27,678 nt of DNA, taken from the IMG/VR virus record IMGVR_UViG_3300041809_001829, positions 1 to 27,678 of that record. The stretch is one strand, 5' to 3'. The position numbers and the translations under genes are program-made. The notes beneath the pieces were generated by a model. The model was not told the DNA's origin and did not search any database. It was given only the letters and a program-made list of their open reading frames with translations. Origin of the DNA: a virus. Each line of letters starts with the position of its first letter. Position 1 is the first letter of the stretch. Shown piece by piece: positions 1 to 4,929 of this stretch.

Positions 1-145
1 CCAGCGTACCGTTGATGCTCTTTAATTGTAGGCCGTAGCTGGTGAATGTGGTGATGACAAACAGGCGAAAAGCTTCGGCATTAGCCACAAGCTTCTCTAT
101 GTCTATCGATTGCGATCCGTCGCTCAACTGTGGTGTTTGATCCAT
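1..145 (-). CDS. Partial hypothetical protein, N-terminus
   Basis: A leftward reading frame starts at an ATG whose complement is at 143-145 and stays open for 48 codons to the left edge of the window, so only the N-terminus is visible. It begins MDQTPQLSDGSQSIDIEKL and then becomes more hydrophobic (FRLFVITTF). Composition and lack of stops look like a real protein, but I do not recognise a family. The Shine-Dalgarno match upstream is weak (AGGACGG about 12 nt away). It is divergent from the gene at 209, so 146-208 must hold the start signals for both. It could still be a chance open frame because only 145 bases are seen. Confidence 0.45.
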   Translation of the reverse strand, partial: MDQTPQLSDGSQSIDIEKLVANAEAFRLFVITTFTSYGLQLKSINGTL

Positions 146-208
146 TTGGGCTAGCCGTCCTGGCTCTTTCGTAGAATAGCCGTAATTGCAATGGAAGGAG
201 AATGAAAA

Positions 209-487
209 TTGGCCGACGTTCGAGAAGCACTCAACATGCCCTCCGATCACGTCCGGGTTATCCGCGCGCCCTGCCTGGATGATCCCAAAGACGGCAGCAA
301 TAAAGGCTGCGGCCACGAGCGAGTGTACCTCATCCATGCGGACGCGGATCTAGTCGAAGGTGAAGCTCACATGCCTATCATCGCAGCTTTGAACGAGATC
401 CTCGACCACTGCCAGCACTGGCACTTCGGAAAGACGGAAGCCGAATACCAGGCATGGAAACTGTCGGAATCCGGCAAACCGAACTAG
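209..487 (+). CDS. Small hypothetical protein, TTG start
   Basis: A 92-residue acidic protein of unknown function. I chose TTG at 209 because AAGGAG at 195-200 lies 8 nt upstream. The nearby ATGs at 191 and 202 are in other frames and give only short peptides. The sequence contains a Cys/His-rich stretch (C22 to CGH at about 34-36) and a second His/Cys patch near the C-terminus (DHCQHWHFG), so metal binding is possible but unproven. No gene follows for about 1.5 kb, which makes it a lone gene next to a non-coding region. Function cannot be assigned. Confidence 0.6.
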   Translation: MADVREALNMPSDHVRVIRAPCLDDPKDGSNKGCGHERVYLIHADADLVEGEAHMPIIAALNEILDHCQHWHFGKTEAEYQAWKLSESGKPN

Positions 488-552
488 CGTATGGTCCGGA
501 CGAGGTCCCGGCGCCGGTTCCTTTGCGAATACGCCCCGCCCTCCGCGGAAGT

Positions 553-579
553 CCTGAAAAAACGGGCCGCCCAAAGAGC
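553..579 (+). repeat. Direct repeat block, copy A
   Basis: Begins CCTGAAAAAACGGGCCGCCC and ends AAAGAGC. It matches 744-769 except for one extra G and one A/G change. A TATACT box (584-589) follows directly. No standard -35 is present at the right distance, so the block itself may replace it. Role unknown; a phage-specific promoter or protein binding site is the simplest guess. Confidence 0.6.
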
Positions 580-589
580 AGCATATACT

Positions 590-617
590 ACCCCCCGCAC
601 CGGACCCCCCGTACCAG
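590..617 (+). repeat. Tandem 14-bp imperfect repeat
   Basis: ACCCCCCGCACCGG (590-603) is followed at once by ACCCCCCGTACCAG (604-617), differing at two positions. It lies just after the TATACT box of repeat block A. The CCGTACCAGC at its end recurs at 812-821. Function unknown. Confidence 0.5.
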
Positions 618-665
618 CCGGAACCCTACCTTACATCCCCGCGGGGTACCCCCCTTGCGGAACCG

Positions 666-680
666 TGCGAATTCTTCGCA
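666..680 (+). other. Short hairpin in the non-coding region
   Basis: TGCGAA (666-671), loop TTC, TTCGCA (675-680): six perfect pairs with a 3-nt loop. No T-run follows on the plus strand, so it is not a terminator. Its role is unknown. Confidence 0.4.
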
Positions 681-743
681 AAGGGAAAAAAAGCCCGCGC
701 AAAGACCCCGCCTCTCCAGTAGGTAGTATTTCCTCACGGAACC

Positions 744-769
744 CCTGAAAAAACGGCCGCCCGAAGAGC
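744..769 (+). repeat. Direct repeat block, copy B
   Basis: CCTGAAAAAACGGCCGCCC followed by GAAGAGC, nearly identical to 553-579. A TATGAT box (780-785) follows, as TATACT follows copy A. The block is flanked by inverted arms AGTAGGTAGTA (718-728) and TACTACCTACC (803-813), which pair at 10 of 11 positions. Confidence 0.6.
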
Positions 770-1171
770 CTGTGCTGCTTATGATACCTCCCTGAACATG
801 GCTACTACCTACCGTACCAGCGTACTCTACGAGCATGGGTAACCATCCTACACCCTCTCCCCGCTCCCCCTGCGAAGCACGAAATTCCCCCTCCTTCGTC
901 CCTTCACAAGTCCACACTACCCCCTCCAGCCCTGGAGTAGCATGCACCCGCGAGAGCCCGCAGAGCATCGTGCAGCGCTATTTCAGCTATTCGGCTCCGG
1001 TTGCGATGGCACGTCGAGCGCGTCCGTTTTCGCCGCAAATCGGATCGCTTCGTCACGCTCTCGCCCGACCGGTTGCGTTGCCGCCACTTTCCTCTCCGCA
1101 TCTCCAGGCGTCCGCCCACTCCGATCACCCCCCTGTTTAATCCGGAAAGCCCACCAAAGTAAGGGCAGGAC

Positions 1172-1324
1172 ATGTGGGTACCAACGAGTCCCCCCGGAGG
1201 AAAGCATGGATTCAAAAACGGCACGGTGATTTCGGTGGTCTGGCAGAAAACCTTGGTTGAGTGGAGATTCACGGCTGCTAATAAAGATGCACCTCAAAGC
1301 CCCCATAGCCCCCTCCGGAACTAG
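1172..1324 (+). CDS. Possible 50-aa protein in the non-coding region
   Basis: ATG at 1172 lies 7 nt after AAGG (1161-1164) and 9 nt after an in-frame TAA. The frame runs 50 codons to TAG at 1322-1324. The middle of the product (NGTVISVVWQKTLVEWRF) reads like a normal folded protein, but the start and end are Pro-rich and poor. A different frame has a better Shine-Dalgarno (GGAGGAAAGC before ATG 1206) but codes for only seven residues. Because the surrounding region has no other coding signal, it could be chance or a decayed gene. No family recognised. Confidence 0.25.
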   Translation: MWVPTSPPGGKHGFKNGTVISVVWQKTLVEWRFTAANKDAPQSPHSPLRN

Positions 1325-1367
1325 GGTATTACTATCCGAAGTTAACTATTTCTCTCCGGGGCCCCCT

Positions 1368-1395
1368 TTACAAACACACCACGATATACTATACT
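1368..1395 (+). promoter_or_regulatory. Candidate sigma70 promoter
   Basis: TTTACA (1368-1373) and TATACT (1390-1395), each one mismatch from consensus, are separated by 16 bp. An overlapping TATACT lies at 1385-1390. The expected start near 1402 would give a leader with strong hairpins (1414-1439, 1451-1470) reaching the long hairpin and terminator at 1885-2042, or the operon at 2069 if transcription reads through. Confidence 0.5.
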
Positions 1396-1413
1396 TAAAT
1401 CATACCCCTCTAC

Positions 1414-1439
1414 CCCCCGGAGGCTCCCACTTCCGGGGG
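1414..1439 (+). other. Strong hairpin downstream of the candidate promoter
   Basis: CCCCCGGA (1414-1421) pairs perfectly with TCCGGGGG (1432-1439) across a 10-nt loop. No T-run follows. It would be near the 5' end of a transcript from the promoter at 1368. A second hairpin, CCGAT/ATCGG (1451-1455/1466-1470), follows, then CTGCTGT/ACGGCAG (1502-1522). Confidence 0.45.
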
Positions 1440-1807
1440 ATTACACGGGACCGATTCTTTCGGGGATCGGCGTCCTGGCGGTGGTTGGAGGCGTTTCGGC
1501 GCCTGCTGTAGGTCGTACGGCAGTTGGGCTCTCAAGTCCCTCGAAAACGATCTATGGTTCAAAGAATTCGACCCCGCTCCCACCTTGCGACGCCTCATCT
1601 CTCCCCGATGGAAGAAGGTTTCTGGTTGGTCATTGACAATCGAATAAGGCTCCCGGCTTCCGGCGACGGACGTCATCTTAAACCTTTCCTTTCGACAGAT
1701 GGCGTTTTAGCGATTCGGAACGGCGCGCGACTCCGGCAAACGATCCTGGCAGGGCTGCCCCTAGGATTTCGATGCCGGCTGTAATTTTCTGCTCGCGCCG
1801 ACCGCGG

Positions 1808-1837
1808 ACACCAGAAGGTGTTGGCCCTCATCAGGGC
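1808..1837 (+). other. Two consecutive small hairpins
   Basis: ACACC-AGAA-GGTGT (1808-1821) and GCCCT-CATC-AGGGC (1824-1837) stand side by side about 50 nt before the long hairpin. They are probably part of the same structured transcript. Confidence 0.4.
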
Positions 1838-1884
1838 TGAACGCGTCGAATGGCGAAACCGAAGTGGGACCGACTTTTCTTTTT

Positions 1885-1998
1885 GGATTCTGTGCAGGTT
1901 CTGGCGGGATGCGGTTCCGCGCTCGATAACATAGGCGGGGCGTACGACTCGTAACCTCCTAGCAGGGATCGCATTCCGGCAGAGCCTGCACAAAATCC
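1885..1998 (+). ncRNA. Candidate ncRNA: very long imperfect hairpin
   Basis: The arms 1885-1913 and 1970-1998 pair over 29 positions with only two mismatches (C1890/A1993 and G1904/G1979) and two G-U pairs. Pairing continues inward (1914-1918 with 1965-1969). The apical part holds a purine-rich AGGCGGGGCG and a CCTCC that can pair with each other. A Rho-independent terminator follows 15 nt later (2013-2042). A long hairpin plus terminator fits a small non-coding RNA or a leader attenuator for the operon at 2069. The rod shape is reminiscent of 6S-like or antisense-type RNAs, but I see no diagnostic motif. Known family: none recognised. Confidence 0.5.
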
Positions 1999-2012
1999 AG
2001 AACGAGAAGGAA

Positions 2013-2042
2013 GCCTGCCCTATCAGGGGGCGGGCATTTTTT
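2013..2042 (+). terminator. Rho-independent terminator before the early operon
   Basis: GCCTGCCC (2013-2020) pairs with GGGCGGGC (2028-2035), 8 bp with one G-U and a 7-nt loop, followed by A and six Ts (2037-2042). It lies only 26 nt before the ATG at 2069, so it either ends the RNA made from the upstream region or acts as an attenuator for the operon. Confidence 0.75.
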
Positions 2043-2068
2043 CTGTCTGGATTTGCGAGGAGGTTCGC

Positions 2069-2218
2069 ATGGCGAATCTTTTGGAAGGCATCCCGGACGA
2101 GCGGATCGAGGCGGCGGTATTCGCGATCTGCGTTTTGTACGACAGCGGGGTACGATCTCCGGAAGAGATCCGGGCGTACCTCAAGCAGGTATTTTGCGGG
2201 CAGTGGAGGGTGCAATGA
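2069..2218 (+). CDS. Small hypothetical protein (49 aa)
   Basis: First gene of the rightward operon. ATG at 2069 is preceded by GAGGAGG (2057-2063) at ideal spacing. The product has an acidic, helical pattern (EGIPDERIEAAVFAICVLY, then SPEEIRAYLKQVF), which suggests a small all-alpha protein, perhaps a DNA-mimic or partner-binding early phage protein, but there is no recognised family. Its stop overlaps the next start (ATGA at 2215-2218), so the two are translationally coupled. It sits directly after the terminator at 2013-2042. Confidence 0.7.
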   Translation: MANLLEGIPDERIEAAVFAICVLYDSGVRSPEEIRAYLKQVFCGQWRVQ

Positions 2219-2400
2219 AGAATTGGATGAAGCTGTTGGCGATCGTGGCGTTCACGTGGCTGTTGTGGGCGATGACGTCCGGCAGCCGGCACGGATACGA
2301 TGCCGCGGAGCAGAGGCAGCAGCGGGATTACGCCCGGGAATTCGAGCATCGGACGGACTTGGAACAGTTGCAGGACCGGACGGTGGAGGAACTGAAATGA
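2215..2400 (+). CDS. Small membrane-anchored protein (61 aa)
   Basis: Starts at ATG 2215 inside the previous stop (ATGA overlap). Residues 5-21 (MKLLAIVAFTWLLWAMT) form one N-terminal transmembrane helix after a short basic start. The rest is a charged helix rich in Q, R, E and D (AAEQRQQRDYAREF and onward), so it would be a single-pass inner-membrane protein with a cytoplasmic or periplasmic coiled segment. Small phage proteins like this can be lysis helpers or exclusion proteins, but nothing here decides. Its stop overlaps the next start at 2397. Confidence 0.65.
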   Translation: MKNWMKLLAIVAFTWLLWAMTSGSRHGYDAAEQRQQRDYAREFEHRTDLEQLQDRTVEELK

Positions 2401-2471
2401 GAATACGGACTCTGTTTTTACTGTGGCTCTCGGGCGCGATTGCCGAGATCCACGAAACGATCTTCGGTTGA
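2397..2471 (+). CDS. Tiny hydrophobic peptide (24 aa)
   Basis: ATG at 2397 overlaps the previous stop (ATGA 2397-2400), and the frame ends at TGA 2469-2471. The product is MRIRTLFLLWLSGAIAEIHE plus four residues. A basic start and a short hydrophobic core (TLFLLWLSGAIA) suggest a membrane peptide. Translational coupling, and an end only 2 nt before the first hammerhead, support it as a real gene, but its length makes this uncertain. Confidence 0.45.
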   Translation: MRIRTLFLLWLSGAIAEIHETIFG

Positions 2472-2473
2472 GA

Positions 2474-2534
2474 TCGCCCTGATGAGGCCGGATGGCTGCC
2501 GGCCGAAACGCTCCCTGTCACGGAGCGTAGGCGA
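2474..2534 (+). ncRNA. Hammerhead ribozyme, type I, copy 1
   Basis: Stem I TCGCC (2474-2478) / GGCGA (2530-2534). Core CTGATGA (2479-2485), fully canonical. Stem II GGCCGG (2486-2491) / CCGGCC (2499-2504) with loop ATGGCTG. GAAA at 2505-2508. Stem III ACGCTCC (2508-2514) / GGAGCGT (2522-2528). The cleavage-site nucleotide is A2529, so the predicted cut is 2529/2530 (GTA triplet). It lies wholly between the stop of the gene ending at 2471 and the start at 2560. It is the only copy with both the canonical CTGATGA and no inserted base, so it is the best one to test first. Confidence 0.9.
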
Positions 2535-2559
2535 AAGCTGCTCTAAGAAAGGAGAGCGT
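2530..2559 (+). promoter_or_regulatory. Post-cleavage leader with SD hairpin, copy 1
   Basis: The predicted new 5' end can fold GGC-GAAA-GCT (2530-2539). Then GCTCT (2540-2544) / AGAGC (2553-2557) closes loop AAGAAAGG (2545-2552). AAGGAG spans the loop and the 3' arm, 7 nt before ATG 2560. Confidence 0.75.
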
Positions 2560-2829
2560 ATGGCAAGGGTCAAGGATGTAAAGCGGCGCGTCGCGACTTT
2601 TTGGTATGAGGGCGGCGAAAAGCTGCAATTCGAGTTGCTGGCGATCTCGACGGAGTTCGATTTTCTGATCATCTCCGAGGGACCCGGACTGTCGGCCTAC
2701 CTATGGTGGGACGAACGGCGGGAGTGCTGGTCGCACGATGGACACAAGATCGTCAAGGTCACCGGGATTCCGGAGCTGGTGGAAGAACGGGACCTGGTGG
2801 GTGCAGGAAAGAAATCATCGCCCCGATGA
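2560..2829 (+). CDS. Hypothetical protein after hammerhead 1 (89 aa)
   Basis: Start MARVKDVKRRVATFWYEGG at 2560 is set by AAGGAG 7 nt upstream. An upstream in-frame ATG at 2440 would run through the ribozyme and is rejected. The protein is mixed alpha/beta with a Trp-rich middle (YLWWDERRECWSHDGHKIV). No family recognised. Its TGA stop (2827-2829) is at the same time T7-G8-A9 of the core of hammerhead copy 2, so a ribosome ending here would sit on the ribozyme. Confidence 0.75.
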   Translation: MARVKDVKRRVATFWYEGGEKLQFELLAISTEFDFLIISEGPGLSAYLWWDERRECWSHDGHKIVKVTGIPELVEERDLVGAGKKSSPR

Positions 2830-2883
2830 GGCCGTGCGGGCAGCCGGCCGAAACTCCCCGCAGGGATGCGGAGGAGTCGGCGA
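2818..2883 (+). ncRNA. Hammerhead ribozyme, type I, copy 2
   Basis: Stem I TCGCC (2818-2822) / GGCGA (2879-2883). Core CCGATGA (2823-2829), with C in place of the usual U4. Stem II GGCCG (2830-2834) / CGGCC (2845-2849), extended by GC/GC around loop GGGCA. GAAA 2850-2853. Stem III ACTCC (2853-2857) / GGAGT (2873-2877), extended by CCGC/GCGG past a bulged A2872. Cleavage nucleotide C2878 (GTC), predicted cut 2878/2879. The first 12 nt are still coding sequence of the upstream gene. Confidence 0.87.
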
Positions 2884-2917
2884 AAGCCCCCGTGGAAAGG
2901 ACGGGTTCACATACGTT
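2879..2917 (+). promoter_or_regulatory. Post-cleavage leader with SD hairpin, copy 2
   Basis: GGC-GAAA-GCC (2879-2888), then CCCGT (2889-2893) / ACGGG (2901-2905) with loop GGAAAGG (2894-2900). ATG at 2918 is 12 nt after the hairpin. The linear SD spacing of 17 nt is long unless folding or another contact shortens it. Confidence 0.7.
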
Positions 2918-3670
2918 ATGGCAAAGAAAGAAACGAAAACCGCTTCCGCGGCGCCCGTGGCCGCAAAGGTTGTCAACTACGAACTGGTCGGCGCGATGCA
3001 GCAGCGGATCAAGGACCAGGTAGTGGAGTTGTTGGCTTCGGGAGTGAAGCTTGCGGTCGAAGAGGGCAGCACGTTGGCGTCGGAGACGGCTCCGGGGCAC
3101 GGGCGGCTGGCTTTGGAGATCGCGCTCCCCACGGAGTTGATGGACAGGATCAACGAGGTGTTTTCCAAGGAAGCCGGGCAGCACGGACTCGCGCGGGCCT
3201 CGACGAAGATGTTGGGGCGGGTGACATTCGAATTCGCGACGGCGGAGAACGGCAAGGCCGCGGACCGCACGGCGATCGACTGGAACCGGCTGGCGGGTCA
3301 TGTGCCGGCGGACGACAACGATTACAACTTCGCGATGTTGCGCAAGGAGTGGTTGGGGCAGTCGTTCGTGTACGCGATGAACGAATTCGGCGATTACTGG
3401 TACACGATCGTCGGATTGAATCCGGACGCCAACAAGCCGGTCTGCGTCATCTGCAACGACAAGGCGGATAACGACGGGACGGTCTGGAAGCTGGAAGCGG
3501 AGCTGGTCGCCGAGCACGTCAAGAAGATGGCCGGCCGGAAGATCGGTCCGGAATTGACGGCGCGCAAGCCGGACAACTGCGTCATCGCGAAATGGGTGGA
3601 GCCGAAGAAGGCGGCCGCCGCGGCTGCCGCTCCCGCGCAGGCTCACACCGAAGAGTCGAAGGTCGCGTAG
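2918..3670 (+). CDS. Hypothetical phage protein (250 aa)
   Basis: Start MAKKETKTASAAPVAAK at 2918 follows the SD hairpin. The frame is open further upstream, but that part covers the ribozyme. A low-complexity basic/Ala N-terminus (1-20) leads into a helical region (about 25-60) and then a mixed domain with aromatic patches (NEFGDYWYTIVGLNPDANKP). The C-terminus is an Ala/Pro tail (KKAAAAAAAPAQ). Two cysteines (VCVIC) are present without a full zinc site. No known family. It could be a DNA-binding or host-takeover protein, judging only by place and flexible basic ends. Confidence 0.75.
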   Translation: MAKKETKTASAAPVAAKVVNYELVGAMQQRIKDQVVELLASGVKLAVEEGSTLASETAPGHGRLALEIALPTELMDRINEVFSKEAGQHGLARASTKMLGRVTFEFATAENGKAADRTAIDWNRLAGHVPADDNDYNFAMLRKEWLGQSFVYAMNEFGDYWYTIVGLNPDANKPVCVICNDKADNDGTVWKLEAELVAEHVKKMAGRKIGPELTARKPDNCVIAKWVEPKKAAAAAAAPAQAHTEESKVA

Positions 3671-3671
3671 T

Positions 3672-3738
3672 TCGCCCCGATGATGGCTGGATGGCATCCA
3701 GTCGAAACCTCCCCGTCGAGAGACGGTGAGGTCGGCGA
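3672..3738 (+). ncRNA. Hammerhead ribozyme, type I, copy 3
   Basis: Stem I TCGCC (3672-3676) / GGCGA (3734-3738). Core CCGATGA (3677-3683) with an extra T3684 before stem II. Stem II GGCTGGA (3685-3691) / TCCAGTC (3697-3703), loop TGGCA. GAAA 3704-3707. Stem III ACCTC (3707-3711) / GAGGT (3728-3732), extended by CCGTC/GACGG and capped by a GAGA tetraloop (3718-3721). Cleavage nucleotide C3733, predicted cut 3733/3734. It starts 1 nt after the upstream TAG. Confidence 0.85.
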
Positions 3739-3775
3739 AAGCCCCGCGTAGAAAGGCGCGGTCAGGAACAAGAAC
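3734..3775 (+). promoter_or_regulatory. Post-cleavage leader with SD hairpin, copy 3
   Basis: GGC-GAAA-GCC (3734-3743), CCGCG (3744-3748) / CGCGG (3757-3761), loop TAGAAAGG (3749-3756). A second SD-like AGGA (3764-3767) lies 8 nt before ATG 3776 and may be the one used. Confidence 0.7.
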
Positions 3776-3988
3776 ATGGCGAAGAAACAGTTTCGAGTAG
3801 TGCGGATGATGTTGCGGGCGATGGGCGTGCGGTTCAACGCGTACGCGATCGTCGGCGGATTCAGCCTGGCGGTCGAGAACGCGCCGGCGCGCGTGATCCG
3901 GGAGCTCCGGAAGAGCGCGTCGCGGGTGTGGGAGTACGATCGCAAGGGTTATCGTCACGGGACGCGGTTTCATTTCCTGGAGGCGTAA
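3776..3988 (+). CDS. Small basic hypothetical protein (70 aa)
   Basis: Starts at ATG 3776, 8 nt after AGGA. The product is very basic (MAKKQFRVVRMMLRAMGVRF, later RELRKSASRVWEYDRKGYR), with many Arg in helices, so nucleic-acid binding is plausible. No family recognised. It is followed after 2 nt by the gene at 3991, with no ribozyme between, so these two form one predicted processed bicistronic unit between hammerheads 3 and 4. Confidence 0.7.
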   Translation: MAKKQFRVVRMMLRAMGVRFNAYAIVGGFSLAVENAPARVIRELRKSASRVWEYDRKGYRHGTRFHFLEA

Positions 3989-3990
3989 CG

Positions 3991-4254
3991 ATGAAGGCAC
4001 AGTTGAGAGTGCTGCCGCACAGCGAGTTGCCCGGCGAGAGGGTGGTGGAAGTCCACTTCGCCGGGCAGTTGGTGTGCACGGTCGTGGGCGCAGACGGCCC
4101 GGGCGTGCGCATCATTTCGAAGTACCGTCCGCAGATCGACGTGATGGACGCCTTCATGGCTGCCACGATCTGGCCGATGTCGGAGCACCTGTACGGACAG
4201 AAAGCCCCCGCCGTGGGAGCGATCCAGGTCCTGTACAAGTTATCGTCCCGATGA
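3991..4254 (+). CDS. Hypothetical protein (87 aa)
   Basis: ATG 3991 has TGGAGG (3978-3983) 7 nt upstream, inside the end of the previous gene. This is a standard, unstructured ribosome binding site, unlike the ribozyme-led genes. The start has a beta-like pattern (LRVLPHSELPGERVVEVHF) followed by a probable helix (DVMDAFMAATIWPMSEHLY). Function unknown. Its stop TGA (4252-4254) forms the TGA of the core of hammerhead copy 4. Confidence 0.7.
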   Translation: MKAQLRVLPHSELPGERVVEVHFAGQLVCTVVGADGPGVRIISKYRPQIDVMDAFMAATIWPMSEHLYGQKAPAVGAIQVLYKLSSR

Positions 4255-4305
4255 TGGCCGGGCGGCTCCCGGTCGAAATTCCCGGCGCCGTCCGGGAATC
4301 GGCGA
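4243..4305 (+). ncRNA. Hammerhead ribozyme, type I, copy 4
   Basis: Stem I TCGTC (4243-4247) / GGCGA (4301-4305) with one G-U pair. Core CCGATGA (4248-4254) plus extra T4255. Stem II GGCCGGG (4256-4262) / CCCGGTC (4268-4274), loop CGGCT. GAAA 4275-4278. Stem III ATTCCCGG (4278-4285) / CCGGGAAT (4292-4299), eight perfect pairs. Cleavage nucleotide C4300, predicted cut 4300/4301. The TGA of the core is the stop codon of the gene at 3991. Confidence 0.87.
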
Positions 4306-4335
4306 AAGCCCCGGTGGAAAGGACCGGAAAACGAT
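4301..4335 (+). promoter_or_regulatory. Post-cleavage leader with SD hairpin, copy 4
   Basis: GGC-GAAA-GCC (4301-4310), CCGGT (4311-4315) / ACCGG (4323-4327), loop GGAAAGG (4316-4322). ATG 4336 is 8 nt after the hairpin. Confidence 0.75.
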
Positions 4336-4740
4336 ATGGCAAAAAGTATCGTGTGCGGCCTGAACGGCTGCACGCGAGTATTTCGCAACCAGTGGGGATT
4401 GAAGGTGCATCGTTCCAAGACGGCGCATCCGGAGCCGGCTTCTGCCAAAGTGCCGGTGGAGCCCGACCGGGCGCCGGTGCGCGAACCGGATCCGCCCAAG
4501 GACACGGACACCGTCGAGCAGTTGAAGCTGGTCTTGGGCTCGTTGATCGGCAAACGAACGTCGATCGAGTCGGAGATCCGGAAACTGCGGGCCGCGGAGA
4601 TCGAGCAGGTCCTGGTGGAGCAGGAAATCGCGGTGGTCGGCAAGGCCATCGAACAACTGCGGGAGGCGGCCAAATATACTACACAGTGTCAAGCCAGAAA
4701 GATCAACGCTGGAATAAAAGCGGTAGCTACACCGGCATAA
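4336..4740 (+). CDS. C2H2 zinc-finger, coiled-coil protein
   Basis: A 134-residue protein. Residues 7-31 fit a classical C2H2 finger: C7-x4-C12-x3-F16, a hydrophobic L22, H25-x5-H31, giving Cx4Cx12Hx5H. A Pro-rich linker (about 32-57) joins it to a heptad-like helix (about 59-110, EQLKLVLGSLIGKRTSIE and onward), probably a dimerising coiled coil. Classical single fingers of this form are common in eukaryotes and uncommon in phages. DNA or protein binding is likely, target unknown. It follows hammerhead 4, and the gene at 4686 overlaps its end. Confidence 0.75.
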   Translation: MAKSIVCGLNGCTRVFRNQWGLKVHRSKTAHPEPASAKVPVEPDRAPVREPDPPKDTDTVEQLKLVLGSLIGKRTSIESEIRKLRAAEIEQVLVEQEIAVVGKAIEQLREAAKYTTQCQARKINAGIKAVATPA

Positions 4741-4844
4741 TCTCGGCGGGTTATCCGCAGGAGGTGTTGGACTGGTTGGAGGCATGCGAGAAAAAGTTTG
4801 GGGATCGTCCGGATGATCTGACTTACAGCAGCATGAAGGATTGA
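4686..4844 (+). CDS. Small acidic protein, GTG start (52 aa)
   Basis: This frame overlaps the end of the zinc-finger gene by 55 nt and ends 1 nt before hammerhead 5. GTG at 4686 is the only sensible start. GGGAGG (4661-4666) is 19 nt upstream, so initiation may rely on coupling. The protein sequence is convincing (YPQEVLDWLEACEKKFG, then DRPDDLTYSSMKD), a compact helical domain. No family known. The start is the least certain part. Confidence 0.6.
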   Translation: MSSQKDQRWNKSGSYTGIISAGYPQEVLDWLEACEKKFGDRPDDLTYSSMKD

Positions 4845-4845
4845 A

Positions 4846-4899
4846 TCGTCCTGAAGAGGACCGGCGGCTCCGGTCCGAAACGTCGGGAGACGTCGGCGA
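4846..4899 (+). ncRNA. Hammerhead ribozyme, type I, copy 5 (minimal)
   Basis: Shortest copy, 54 nt. Stem I TCGTC (4846-4850) / GGCGA (4895-4899). Core CTGAAGA (4851-4857): U4 is kept and position 7, the most tolerant core position, is A. Stem II GGACCGG (4858-4864) / CCGGTCC (4870-4876), seven perfect pairs, loop CGGCT. GAAA 4877-4880. Stem III ACGTC (4880-4884) / GACGT (4889-4893) with a GGGA tetraloop. Cleavage nucleotide C4894, predicted cut 4894/4895. Confidence 0.9.
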
Positions 4900-4929
4900 A
4901 AGCCTCGCGCGGAAAGGGCGCGAACAAAC
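4895..4929 (+). promoter_or_regulatory. Post-cleavage leader with SD hairpin, copy 5
   Basis: GGC-GAAA-GCC (4895-4904), TCGCGC (4905-4910) / GCGCGA (4918-4923), loop GGAAAGG (4911-4917). ATG 4930 is 6 nt later. Confidence 0.75.

Larger units (their letters stand above)
488..2068. other. Long non-coding, structured region
   Basis: About 1.58 kb with no convincing gene except one possible 50-codon frame at 1172. Open frames here are short, overlap each other on both strands and have poor protein composition. The plus strand is rich in C-runs (for example 591-596, 605-610, 651-654). It holds two copies of a 26-27 nt block (553 and 744), a tandem 14-bp imperfect repeat (590-617), the palindrome CCCCGCGGGG (637-646), hairpins at 666-680, 1414-1439, 1451-1470 and 1502-1522, the paired arms 718-728/803-813, a sigma70-like promoter at 1368 and a long hairpin ending at a terminator. 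It may be the control region and/or a long structured RNA placed ahead of the rightward operon that starts at 2069. Confidence 0.6.

Noticed and set aside
550-572. Minus-strand terminators from GGGCGGCC(C)G followed by T6 (both repeat copies)
   Set aside because: Only about 3 bp of stem can form before the T-run.
1441-1610. tRNA-like hairpins and GGTTCAAAGAATTCGACC
   Set aside because: No acceptor stem, anticodon arm or normal T-loop can be assembled.
1633-1638. Perfect TTGACA -35 box
   Set aside because: No -10-like sequence at 16-18 bp downstream (region is GGCTTCC).
1828-1834. CTGATGA on the minus strand (hammerhead core?)
   Set aside because: It is the loop and arm of GCCCT-CATC-AGGGC. 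No GAAA follows a stem II on that strand and no cleavage-side stem fits.
1673-2215. 180-codon minus-strand open frame over the long hairpin
   Set aside because: Arg-rich with no family-like segments, and it overlaps the coupled gene at 2069 and the terminator.
2759-4000. Long open frame on the minus strand (413 codons)
   Set aside because: Arg/His/Pro-rich shadow of the rightward genes. It crosses two ribozymes and two clear genes.
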